This document shows positions 54,453-64,000 of a stretch of 64,000 nucleotides of DNA, in pieces. Numbering within the stretch: position 1 is the first letter of the stretch; the number at the start of each line of letters is the position of its first letter. Location: positions 208,507-272,506 of the forward strand of contig CAXIPT010000025.1 of the NCBI GenBank assembly GCA_964030475.1, written 5' to 3'. The notes beneath the pieces were generated by a model. The model was not told the DNA's origin. It ran no database searches and saw only the letters and a program-made list of their open reading frames with translations. This DNA is from Tethya wilhelma. Its lineage: Eukaryota; Porifera; Demospongiae; Tethyida; Tethyidae. A program made the position numbers and the translations under genes.

Positions 54453-56956
54453 CAGTGGCGGTGCCAACGGGGGGGCCAAGGGGGCCTGGGCCCCCCCATT
54501 TTTTGTGGGTTAAATGTTCCCCCTAGCTTGTTCTAATTATTAGAAGAAAATTGAAATGGATACAGTGACAATGAAAAGATAGTCAAGTCTGCTAAGCTAT
54601 TATGAAAGTAAACGAATCTGTCCTAATGATGAAGCTTAACAAAATAAAAGAAAAGAAGACCAAACTGACTCCAGTGACGGGAGTGACCTATCGGATCTAG
54701 ACATTGAACATAGCACAGAGCCATCTCGACATCATGAGTACGCTGACCAATCAGAGCGTGTCACGGGAAGTAGTACTTACAACAGTTTAACAGGTTTATC
54801 TACATCTTCCACAGAAACAATAATTCCACCTGACATTGCCATAAGTAGAGATGTAGAGCCTGTGCAACCCCACCTAACATCGTTTCCATGCACTTTGATC
54901 AATGGAAAGAAAAGAGCTTTTACTAATTTATGGTATAATCGATATTAATTTATTGAATATTCAATTCAAAAGGATGCAGTGTTTTGCTTTGCTTGTCGCA
55001 TGTTCTCATCTGATCATGATGAGTCATCAGAGTCAACGTTTGTTAAACAAGGTTACCAAAATTGGAAAAAAAAATTGAAGAAAAGCTTGAAAAGCATTCC
55101 AAGTCAGAAAATCATAAAAATAGCCTTACTAAGTGGGCAAGTTATAAACAATCAAAGATACATGGCTCTATTGCCAATCAGCTGGACCAACAAAGGGTGG
55201 TCGTCGTTGATTCAAACAGAAAATTTGTCAAGACATTAGCTAAAGTTGTTGTGTTGTGTGCTAGACAGAATATTGCTCTAAGAGGGCATGATGAAACAGA
55301 ATCTTCTCTGAATAAAGGTAATTTTTGGGAGATCCTTGATTTGCTTGCATCTGAAAATACAGAGTTACATCACAGGCTCACAACTAGCCCCCATAATGAA
55401 TATACATCTAAGAGCATTCAAAATGACCTACTTGAAGCAGCTGCCACCATTGTTTTACATAAAATTGTGGCAGAAATCAGTGATGCAAAGTATTTTGCCA
55501 TAATAGTTGACGAAGCAAGGGATGCTTCCAAGATTGAACGGCTGAGTCTTTGTATTCGTTATGTAAATCAGAATGATGGAGGTATCAGGGAGCGTTTCCT
55601 ATGTTTTGTTCCAGTGCAGAAGGTGGATGCCAAATCTTTAGCTGATACCATTGTTGAACAAATACTTAAAGCAATTGATAATTGTGTAGCTCAGTGTTAT
55701 GATGGTGCATCCGTCATGAGTGGTGCACACTCTGGTGTTCAGCAAAGAATTCGTGAAATTGTTGGTTCTCCTTGTCCTTATGTACACTGTTACGCCCATA
55801 GACTAAACCTCGTAGTTGTTAATGTATCACGAAACATTGATGAAGTCAACTGATTCTTTTGCTTGCTCGAAGCTGTTCACAATTTCATCAGCAATTCTGC
55901 AAAACGACACATGGAGTTTGTTAAGGTTCAGCAAGAGGACAAACTGACAGTGATGGAAATTCCCCGCTTAAGTGACACTCGATGGGTGTGTAGGTTTGCA
56001 GCTGTCCATTTGTTCAAGTCTCGTTTTTCACAAGTTGCCAAGACTCTGGAATGTATTGTCAAGTCAAAGCATTTCTCATCTGACTGGGCAGAAGCTAATG
56101 GATTACTTTTGCAGCTGAAAACCTTGTCTTTTCTAGTACATACATTGATGTTTGAAAATATCCTGGGAATTACCAAGCCTCTGTCAGATACACTGCAAGA
56201 AAAGGAGCTGAATTTGACAAATGCCATGGACTTAGTTTGATTCTGTAAAAGATGTATTGAAAAAACGGAGAGTAGAGTCTTACTTTGAGCAATCAATATG
56301 GCAAAATGCTTGCAAACTTGCAGAGGTTTCTTGTATAGAGCCACCTGTAAGACAACGGAGAACCAGCATGCCAGCAAGATACAGTGATGGAGTACTTCTA
56401 CAAAAAATAAAAGCAAGTGTGCGTCAAGAATCATCGCAAGAGTTTATCGATCATTGTACTTTGAAGTTATTGATCGAATATTGTCTGAACTGGAAAACCG
56501 GTTTACTCAACCCAAAGGTGTCATGCTAGCTGTAAGTGTTTGCACTCCGAAGTCAGACAATTTTCTGGCCCTTGATTTAGAAAAGTTAAGACTACTAGTC
56601 TTGCAGTGTAAGATTGATTCTTCTGTAGTTACAACTCAAATATCAGTTTTGAAAACCTATGTGACCCAAACAGAAGCAAAGACAATGTATGAAGTGTATC
56701 AATTGTCGCAAAAAATGCCTAATGCTTTTCCTGAAGTAATGAAGATAATCCAAGTTGCTCTGACTATACCTGTAACTTCTGCCACAGCTGAAAGGTCATT
56801 CTCTGCAATAAAGAAAATAAAAACTTACCTACGCACTACTATGATGCAAGATAGACTGGATCATTTGTCAATACTTTCTATTCAAAGGGAATGTTCAAAG
56901 GAGCTTGACTATGACGAAGTATTAGACTATTTTAGTCAGAAATGTCCAAGACTTAT
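54453..56956 (+). mobile_element. Second hAT transposon, right end lost at an N
   Basis: Starts CAGTGGCGGTGCCAACGGG right after TTTTTTGAT, where the homologous repeat at about 30653 continues without interruption. The transposase runs to the single N at 56957, so the right TIR is not assembled. Confidence 0.8.
54800..56955 (+). pseudogene. hAT transposase, ZMYM1/TTF-zinc-finger type
   Basis: Before the first long ORF a TTF-type finger reads INGKKRAFTNLWYNRY, AVFCFACRMFSSD, with WKKKIEEKLEKHSKSENHKN. Then YFAIIVDEARDASKIERLSL, VQKVDAKSLADTIVEQIL and QCYDGASVMSGAHSGVQQRI (a C-Y-D-G-A-x-V core) with CYAHRLNLVVV. Later come IPRLSDTRWVCRFAAVH and a C-terminal VTSATAERSFSAIKKIKTYL dimerisation block. 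Frameshifts or stops at about 55070, 55850 and 56238. Otherwise full-length and fairly young. Confidence 0.88.
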
Positions 56957-56957
56957 N
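56957..56957. other. Single-N assembly join
   Basis: Lies just after the transposase C-terminus. The 200 bases that follow match 62011-62165 and are not hAT sequence. Confidence 0.8.
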
Positions 56958-57165
56958 TGGAGGTTTGGCATATTTTAGTTTGGTACTTTAGCGATGGTTT
57001 TAGGCCATGTTTTTGGGCTTGTTGGAAAGAGAATGAGCTAAATAGTAGCTTGAGAAGCCTTTTAGTGGCAAGCGCTCAGTTTTTGCAGAGTTATTCGCGT
57101 GAATATTTGTATTGCGCTAATGGGCCATCCGTGCCATTCCTATGTACCCAGTACTACCGTACTGG
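56958..57165 (+). repeat. Dispersed repeat, paired with 62011-62165
   Basis: GGAGGTTTGGCAT, TTTTAGGCC and CAGTTTTTGCAGAGTTATTC through CCATTCCTATGTACCCAGTA occur in both places in the same order. Confidence 0.75.
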
Positions 57166-57244
57166 GAATACCCAGGTGTGCTACAGACCAGCACCTTGAC
57201 TTCTCCCTCACAGTACAAGAACAGGTATCCACTACCTAATCAGA

Positions 57245-57421
57245 TACCCGTTCACCTGTACATCCAACAACCTAATTTATGTCATAACATGTAAGCAATG
57301 TAAGAAAAAGTACATAGGTCTCACCACTAGACCTCTCACAGCTCGAGTCAACCAACACCGCTCAAGTATCATGTCCAAAGAAGGAAAGTGTCTTGCGAAG
57401 CATTTTAACTTCAATACTTGA
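57245..57421 (+). pseudogene. Penelope-like element GIY-YIG endonuclease fragment
   Basis: One frame reads YPFTCTSNNLIYVITC, KQCKKKYIGLTTRPLTARVN and QHRSSIMSKEGKCLAKHFN, then a stop. The IYV-x10-YIG spacing, the preceding C-T/S and the following R-x-x-Q-H-R match the GIY-YIG module at the C-terminus of Penelope-like retroelements. Upstream STRTGIHYLIRY also fits. The RT part is missing, so this is a 3' remnant. Confidence 0.75.
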
Positions 57422-57610
57422 GAAGTACTGAATTGACAAACTGCAAACACTAGTTCCACTAGGCTTAAGGAAATTAATTTGTAATCTTGTATTTTACAAT
57501 CTAATACTCTATTACCATTGTTTATTATAAAATTAAAAAGAGATGGTAAATTCTAGCATATACATACGCTCATTCGTAGTAAATTTACTATGTTTGCAAA
57601 CTTTTCTATG

Positions 57611-57687
57611 ATTCAAGTCACCCACAGAGGTGGGTGACTTGGATCACAACCTCTGTGGGTTTTTTTTATTATAATCGTTCTCTCTTT

Positions 57688-57742
<55 letters not shown>

Positions 57743-57760
57743 TACGTAAACACATCCCTG
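57611..57760. repeat. Hairpin and (CT)n tract
   Basis: CAAGTCACCCAC and GTGGGTGACTTG pair across four bases at about 57614-57641; CCTCTGTGGG then recurs, followed by poly-T. A pure (CT)n tract runs about 57690-57740. No coding sequence. Confidence 0.75.
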
Positions 57761-58619
57761 TGGTTATAAAAAACTTGTTTTGTGCATGAGGATATTAGAC
57801 ACATGTGTATGGGGGTTGTAGTCAGATGCGTGGTTGGAGTAATGTAGTATGAGTATATCAGCAGAGCTAGATTTGCAATCTCACTCTGAGGTAACTAAAG
57901 TGTCGGACCAAAGGGGAGGGAGTTTTGGTCAAACTCTGAAGGATCATAGACATGGGAAGACTTTTTGCTGGGTGTCTCAATAGAAACAAACGAGTAGTCC
58001 CATTCCCATAAGCTGATATCTATGGTAATGTTGACTGTCCCTTAAGCTTGGCTGTTAATAACAGGAGAGAATATTGGAAAGGACATTTTGCCATACCTGT
58101 ACCAGTACATACAGGAAATCATGACTGCTGTGCTTCTGGCTGCAAATTTTGTACTTCACTACAAAAATTTTGAGCTGTGGATGTCCCAGTAAGGATATTA
58201 CAGGCAGCTTGCTTCTGCTTCACTACAACCTTTTCATATTGTCTTAAAGCTTTTACTGATCTGTGTCCAGTGAAGTCTTGAATAACTTTCTCTGGTACTT
58301 CATGCTGAAATCATTCTGTTGCCCCAGTTGCTCGCAAACTGTGATTGGTGTAGTGTCCATCAAGCCCAGCTTGTTGACACATGTTTTTAACCATTTCATT
58401 CAAAAAATTCTTCCCTCTAGGCTGTTTACTGTACCAAGGACCATATTTACGAGGATTCTCTAGAGGTCTACAGTAAAATACGTCCTGTTCTTTAGCATTT
58501 GGCGGCAATTTTGCTATGCAAGCAGATGGACAAGGCACCGTTCACCAGGTGCGATTTGTTTTCAACCTGGAGTTGGTATAAAACCCTCCATTTCTGTTCT
58601 TTGAACCATGCTCTGTATA

Positions 58620-58978
58620 CAGTGGCGGATCCAGAGGGGGTCCGTGGACCCCCTCCTTTCAGCTGAGACCTCACATCATAATTAACTGTGGGAATGAGAA
58701 AGGTGCTTGCTTGAACCCCCCTTTCAACTTCAAAATAACAAAAACAACTTAAAATCTCATTGAAAACCGATCTTTTGTGAAAGATAATATAGTTTTTGTC
58801 TCTTTCTCGCTGTTTTTTTGCCATTCAGGCCTTATTCTGGTAAAATTTTAGCTACACGCACACCAAAGGGGCGGGCTACACGGTCGGTAGTGGGCGTAGC
58901 CAAGGAGAAATTTTTCGCACGCGCGCTTCACGTGCATTCATTTGAACCCCCCTTTTCAAAATCCTAGATCCGCCACTG
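58620..58978. mobile_element. 359-bp MITE with 5-bp target duplication in the recombinase gene
   Basis: TIRs CAGTGGCGGATC and GATCCGCCACTG. GTATA stands at 58615-58619 and again at 58979-58983. Removing the element and one GTATA joins GYVYT directly to E-H-G-S-K in frame, confirming the insertion boundaries. Confidence 0.9.
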
Positions 58979-59734
58979 GTATAAACGTATCCATCTGGAT
59001 TTTCAGTTGCACGAACTGTGATGGCTTCAATTTTCTGTGCTCTTCTCCTCCTCTCAAATAGCAAACTTTACTGACAAAAGAAAACTGCTTTCTGGAGTCC
59101 ATCTGGAGATGTTGTGTTCAAAACACCAGTCTCCCATAGTTTTTGTTCATCTTCTGGGGTGAAAGCTTGTGCTGACTATTTAACAGTACCAACACCATCT
59201 TCATGTAGTTCACAAAAGATAGCATCACAAGTGCCGTGCAGCTGGTATCCTTTCTATCCAGAAAATTAGGTGGATCAGCTTGAACTTTTCTCAAATGTCT
59301 TAGAAGACCACAAAACAATTGATACAAAGTCTTTGGAGGATATTTGCCTCCATCTGCTCTCCTTGCTTCTGAAACAAATCTTTGTAAACGGTTGCACAGA
59401 TTATCAGTAGAGTACGGTTTTTCAAACAAATCAGTTGGATACACTTCTCCGCTGCGCTAATTTCTCTGCAATAACCATTGTTGAAAGGTTTTAAGTGCGG
59501 CATTAAGGCATGACTGTGTTAATTCAGTTTTTCAAGATAAAAATTGTATATCTGCCCTTAGGTAGCATTGTTGAATATTAAACTTGGTATGTAGATTTAA
59601 CTTAGTAATTTTCAAGTTTTCCTTGAGTTTAGTGGTCTTGTAACAATAAATATGCGCATAATTCAAGATTTTTTTTTGGTGCTGGAGGATTCCAAGGATG
59701 GTATCATGTTAATATTTTGTGAACATGTTAACTA

Positions 59735-59905
59735 AATTAATTATTAATTAACTACCCGAGTACATAATTAATTAGCAAATAATTAATGAGTTATGGAAAA
59801 AAAATTTAAAGATGGTGCTCTTTTATTAGAAATTTGTCATAACTAATTAATTATGCACTAATTAATTATGCGCTCTGGTAGTTAATTATTAATTAACTTA
59901 ATTAA
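59735..59905. repeat. AT-rich imperfect inverted repeat
   Basis: TTAATTATTAATTAACTACC near 59735 pairs with GGTAGTTAATTATTAATTAA near 59876, and CATAATTAATTAG with CTAATTAATTATG inside. Could be a decayed foldback element; no ends defined. Confidence 0.65.
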
Positions 59906-60449
59906 CACATCACCCAAATATGGGGCCAATATCTCCATGGGAACCCTAACTCCTAGAACAAAAGGAGAAAATGCTTAATTATGCAATTATTTGAGGTCAC
60001 ATGACTATCAAACTTGTGTGGACGTTACAATCCTTGATATGTACCATGTCTCTGAGTTAAAAAAATTGATATGTTTGCTCATTCTTGGATTGATTTCAAT
60101 TTTAATTAGGCCTTAATATGCAAACCATGCCTTAATGTACCTGAGCCCAATTTGTGCTACGATTTGTAGTTGTCGGAATACAACCTTTAGATAACTTTTC
60201 AACCTCTTCCTTAGTTACTGTCGTATTAAAACGAGTTGAGGGAGATAGGGCAATTTTTTTTCTCCCTTTGTCCAGTGATAGTTTCTTGCGCCTGACAGGT
60301 GTCTTGATAATTGCAGTGGCTTGACTTTGAGTTTGGCATGTTGTGCTAACAAGAGCCAGAAATGAGCGCACTATGATGTAATATAGCAGAGTTTTCATCG
60401 GTTGCTGGGGATAGAAGCCAGTTATATTCCGAAAACACTCGTACAATAA

Positions 60450-61084
60450 CTGGGATATTGTACTCGCACCGGGATATAACTATAAGTTATCATAGTAAAT
60501 AAGTCACATGAAGTACTGCAAGCTAGCTATTATAGACATAAGACAAAGTTTTCCATGCCTGGATCATCTGGACTCCTACCTAGGGGTGTGGTCCCGCCCA
60601 TATACCACTGGTTGGAAGGGGACCCAAACGGCAATGATTGGTTTGGGTACTTCCATAATGACCGGAACTGTATATACTACTGAAACTTTGAAAACTTTTT
60701 CTATATAATTTTATGTTAGTGTATATTTTGTTATACCTATTGGCAATGTGATGGCATAAGGAAATGTTTTCTGCCCTAGCAGAGGCTCAGAAAGACAGTC
60801 GACAAGTCCTTCCCTTAATAGTACACTGTTGCGGGAATGCTGGGTCAAATAGATTGGTGTTGGGGATTAAACTGTTGTCTTGGGTCTAAGCACATGGCTT
60901 GAGGGAAGATTCTAGAATCAGAATAAAACCAGTCATTAATTCAGTTTTTCAAGTATGAGCATTACCAACTACTCTTTCAATATGAAGTTGCCAGCAAAGA
61001 TTTTCATTTACAAAGATAAGTACAGTTTTAACATTGTATAATGTCTGTGGTTGTGAAAACCAATAAATTCCATCCATAAACAAA
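60450..61084. other. Gene-free stretch
   Basis: Only short ORFs. A palindromic TTGGTTTGGG / CCCAAACGG stretch at about 60595-60650 is suggestive but undefined. Confidence 0.4.
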
Positions 61085-61330
61085 TAAAAAAAATGTTGGA
61101 AATGTAGGAATGGCCAAATCAGAAAAGAAAAGCAAACAAGATGAAATGGCTGTTTGAGTGTGTGCAGTTCTACATGTTCAGTCTCATTTTGCCCACAGGA
61201 ATAACTCCTTACACACTCTAACAGCTGTTTCATCTTGTTTGCTTTCTTTTTACGATTTAGCCATTCCGGTGTCTCATTACATTTCCAATGTTGTTTGTTC
61301 TCATTTTTTAGAAATTACATTTGAGTTTGT
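61085..61330 (+). repeat. Foldback repeat family, copy C
   Basis: Arms GGAATGGCCAAATC with AGCAAACAAGATGAAATGGC and its complement, as in copy A, with a divergent spacer. The tail ACATTTGAGTTTGT follows at about 61317. Confidence 0.8.
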
Positions 61331-62010
61331 ACGGAACTACCTGAAGTGAAACATATGCATCTCAATCATTTGGAGGCAGGAGCTGTATCATTGTAAATTT
61401 ACTTGCCTTGCTATAATTATTATGATAATCTAATTTCACGTTCTAAGAAGAGCAACCAGGTAATACTATGTTTCAGTTGATCATACTCATGATGGAGATG
61501 ACACCATGCTGCCCCAGTGCTGCTGATGAGGCCTGGTATTGGCCGAAACCAGTTCAGCACAATGGGCGATGGATGTTGAGGTGAGTTACTGGGTTGAAAT
61601 TGTTTCATACATATACCTGTGCTGCTAGCTAGTTCAATGGCCCTCCCCCCTTGGTGGAGAATCCAAGTTTTTTAAAACATGGATTGTGTCTACTGCATTG
61701 TAGACCATACAGCCTTGTTGATGATTACTGCATAGTAATTGAAACTTTTGGCAAGAATGGACTGGTGTTAAAATTTTAAAGTTTGAAATAGGAAATAGTT
61801 CCAGGCAACTTGAATTTGAACACACACTTTTATGTGTGGAAAGGGTCGTCAATATAAAATTCCCAGTACTAAGCTTATGAATTACGCATAAGTGTAGAAA
61901 TTAATGGTGGCCATATGGAGAAGGAGCTTTTTGCCTTGTATCTAACTACTCAATGAAAGGTACTAACCTGTAAAGAAAAGTTGGGCCAAAAAGATAGAAG
62001 ATGGAGAAAT
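61331..62010. other. Gene-free stretch
   Basis: No recognisable coding sequence or element ends. Confidence 0.4.
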
Positions 62011-62575
62011 TGGAGGTTTGGCATCATTTATCACTTTAGCAAAGGTTTTAGGCCCTGTTTATGGGCTCATTAGAAGGAGAAAGAGCAAAGCACTCAGTTT
62101 TGCAGAGTTATTCACATAGGTATTGCACTATCCATGCCATTCCTGTGTACCCAGTACTACCATATTGCATTTGAGTTTGTGTGTATATTGTACACTATAA
62201 GCATGGATATTATAGCTAATAATCTATGCTGTCAGTAAAGTGAAGCATCTCAGGAGGTTAGAGCTCAGTGAGTGTATCTACTTGCTCTGCTCATCTTCTT
62301 ATAATGATAACTATAGCTAGTAAAGTAGTCTATTCATTTCCTCTTTGTACAAATACAAAAAACTTTAGAAATGTAATGTAAACATTGGAATGGCCAAATC
62401 GTAAAAAAGTGAGCAAACAAGATAGGAATGGTTGTCAGATTGAGCGAGTTCATTTCACATATCCCTATTGAGCTCAATGGCATTGTAGACACAAGAATGA
62501 ACTCACTCAATCTGACAACCATTCTTATCTTGTTTGCTCACTTTTTCATGATTTGGCCATTCCTATATGTTGTGG
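62011..62575 (-). repeat. Dispersed repeat followed by foldback copy D
   Basis: 62011-62165 matches 56958-57165. 62166-62340 is the family tail (TTTGAGTTTGTGTGTATATT on). 62365-62570 is a foldback with arms GGCCAAATCGTAAAAAAGTG and a spacer unrelated to copies A-C, so arms are conserved while the spacer is not. Confidence 0.75.
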
Positions 62576-62654
62576 GCTCATGTAAAGTGTATCCAGAATA
62601 GGTAAAGGATTGTCATACCATCCCACTATACATTAAGTATACTACTTCAATCAG

Positions 62655-62937
62655 TATTTGTAACTGGTGTGATGGTAAAATTGTCAGTCACTGTTGTAAT
62701 GGTAGTATTGTCAGTAACTAGTGTAATGGTAGAATTGTCAGTAACTTTTGTAATGGTAGAATTGTCAGTAACTGTTGTAATGGTAGTATTGGCTGTAACT
62801 GTTGTAATGGTAGTATATTGTCAGCAACTGTTGTAATGGTAGTATTGTCAGTAACTAGTGTAATGGTAGTATTGTTAGTAACTAGTGTAATGGTTGTATT
62901 GTCAGTAATGGAAGTATTGTCAGTAACTGTTATACAA
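62655..62937. repeat. 27-bp minisatellite, about ten units
   Basis: Units of the type GTCAGTAACT, then (G/A)(T)TGTAATGGTAG, then (T/A)ATT repeat with scattered substitutions and a few indels. The frame length is divisible by three but no ORF spans the array. Confidence 0.9.
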
Positions 62938-64000
62938 GTAGATTTATAAAAATGAGAAGTGTAGGAATGGGCGGTGCGGTAAAAAGCAAGGAAACAAGAC
63001 TAGTCTCTGAATTTCGGCACATAACTAGTTCATTTTTATGACGGTCAAGTTATAAATGTCGGTCGTTTGTCTCATGATATGGTGAGTGTATATTTGGTCC
63101 AAGTGTTTTTCTACTGAAACAAAAATAGATTTGAATTTAGAGCATAATAGAAGAAATATTTGAGCCATTGCCAAAAGCACAATTGGAATAGCATAATATA
63201 CTCAGGCCCATGTACAGGCAAGTTCTGCAAATTGCTTAGGGCCTAAACTAAACAGATGGACTGGTAATGTACCTAAGCAGACCTTGATGAACTGTGACAT
63301 TGATTATTGCCGAAACTCTGTGTGTTTTTGCAATCTTTTGTGGGTGTGTCCATTTGTGACTTAGGTAAATAAAACAAGTTTTAGACTTAATTTTTAAGAC
63401 CCTCTCTAGTGTTTGTCTAGTATTTCCTAATCGGCTTGAAGCCAACAGCTGAATTGACTATATCGACATTGACATATGAGTGTCTTTGCTCTGAATCACA
63501 GAAACTTGCTTAACAATAAATATAAATTAGAAATGTATTAGCAAAGCTTCTATGAACTATGCTAAAGCCAATTCAATATCACTACTGCTATCAATCCTTC
63601 TCAATACTTTTACAATGTGAGTTCAAGGTGCACTAATCGAATAATGACGTCAAAATATATGGATGTTACACGATAGTATACAAAATTATCAGAAATTGGA
63701 TAATTATGTGCATGTGCAAACAGTGTGTACCCAGTCCTTTTTGGGCCTGGGAACGAGGCTAGTACGAGCACAAATTTGGGGGCCGCAGATAAACAGTTTT
63801 GGTAAAGATCGCCAAAAAAATGATAAATATACTCTTCACTGCAAAATGCAGCTGGCCAATTGCTTATATGACAAAAATTACAACATTAAAATACAAACAG
63901 GATAATCAACTTGGCACAAATATATGTATCTATCTAGCTAGCTGTAAATCTGGAAAACATTTATTTTCCATAGCACATACGGAATATGACATTGTGTATT
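62938..64000. other. Gene-free stretch at right edge
   Basis: A GGGCCTGGGAACGAGGCTA terminus of the TAGCCTC MITE family stands at about 63744-63762 without a visible partner. Otherwise no gene or element recognised. Confidence 0.45.

Larger units (their letters stand above)
58125..60446 (-). pseudogene. Crypton-like tyrosine recombinase gene (DUF3504 type), two exons, interrupted by a MITE
   Basis: Exon 1 ends at 60141 with RFNTTVTKEEVEKLSKGCIP and STNWAQ|GTACAT. An intron to 59514 ends AACACAG. Exon 2 continues in phase with LNAALKTFQQWLLQRN, a stop at 59460-59458, GGKYPPKTLYQLFCGLLRHL and IEAITVRATENPDGYVYT, where the MITE 58620-58978 interrupts. It resumes RAWFKEQKWRVLYQLQ, with later CRPLENPRKYGPWYSKQPRG, then HYTNHSLRATGAT and, after a TGA, QDFTGHRSVKALRQYEKVVV. 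The H-x-x-R, G-H-R and Tyr boxes are the C-terminal catalytic signature of tyrosine recombinases, and the YPP..LY.L..GL.R phrase is usual for DUF3504/ZMYM-C domains derived from Cryptons. Frameshifts and stops make it inactive. Confidence 0.8.

Noticed and set aside
62655..62937. Repeat protein gene
   Set aside because: Units are 27 bp but indels and stops break every frame.

Overview
The window is eukaryotic and metazoan in character. It is AT-rich with low coding density, its genes have short GT-AG introns, and it carries a dense layered population of transposable elements of types typical of marine invertebrates. The mix of DIRS, Ty3/gypsy, RLE-type LINE, Penelope, Helitron, Crypton-like, several hAT and Mutator-like elements, with very small introns, suggests a sponge (demosponge such as Amphimedon) or another early-branching animal. 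That assignment is inference from content, not a database match. Five assembly gaps are present: 100 N at 3085-3184 and single N at 22230, 25427, 51562 and 56957.

Left part (1-16.4 kb). Minus-strand exons of an ankyrin-repeat gene (MASK/ANKHD1-like wording) lie at 92-228, 434-550 and 2560-2621. Between them sits a same-strand remnant joining a B-box-like zinc finger, a RecQ-type helicase N-terminal half and a transposase-like exon. Then come an LTR-element 3' end (3185-3598), several MITEs, a ZNF862-type hAT fragment (7.1-7.7 kb), an RLE-type LINE fragment (8-9 kb), a multi-exon DDE-type transposase remnant (9.06-10.14 kb) and a longer copy of the RLE-type LINE (11.2-14.0 kb).

Middle part (16.4-34.6 kb). 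A DIRS element (16456-24080) shows inverted terminal repeats, an internal complementary region, gag, RT/RNase H/methyltransferase and a tyrosine recombinase; its tail is duplicated across a single N. A Ty3/gypsy element with both LTRs (25897-30003) follows, inserted next to a Helitron 3' terminus and an OB-fold-like exon. A decayed older gypsy relic lies at 33.3-34.6 kb.

Right part (34.6-64 kb). This holds foldback/MITE families, a small intact two-exon gene (38653-39019, minus), a degenerate Helitron (42465-43691), an adenylate-cyclase-like exon pair (47.7-48.1 kb), a hAT with perfect 8-bp target duplication (51664-54048), a second hAT cut at an N (54453-56956), a Penelope GIY-YIG fragment (57245-57421) and a Crypton-like tyrosine recombinase gene split by a MITE (58.1-60.4 kb).

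Most striking observations: (1) three small clean internal inversions inside retrotransposon coding sequence (about 168, 78 and 190 bp); (2) one roughly 130-bp repeat plus (CT)n tract sitting directly against the 3' splice site of two unrelated exons; (3) two MITE families with perfect 9-bp target duplications close to Mutator-like transposase remnants; (4) a helicase-plus-transposase composite gene. Nearly all element genes are broken. The best-supported intact host gene candidate is the 93-residue gene at 38.7-39.0 kb.
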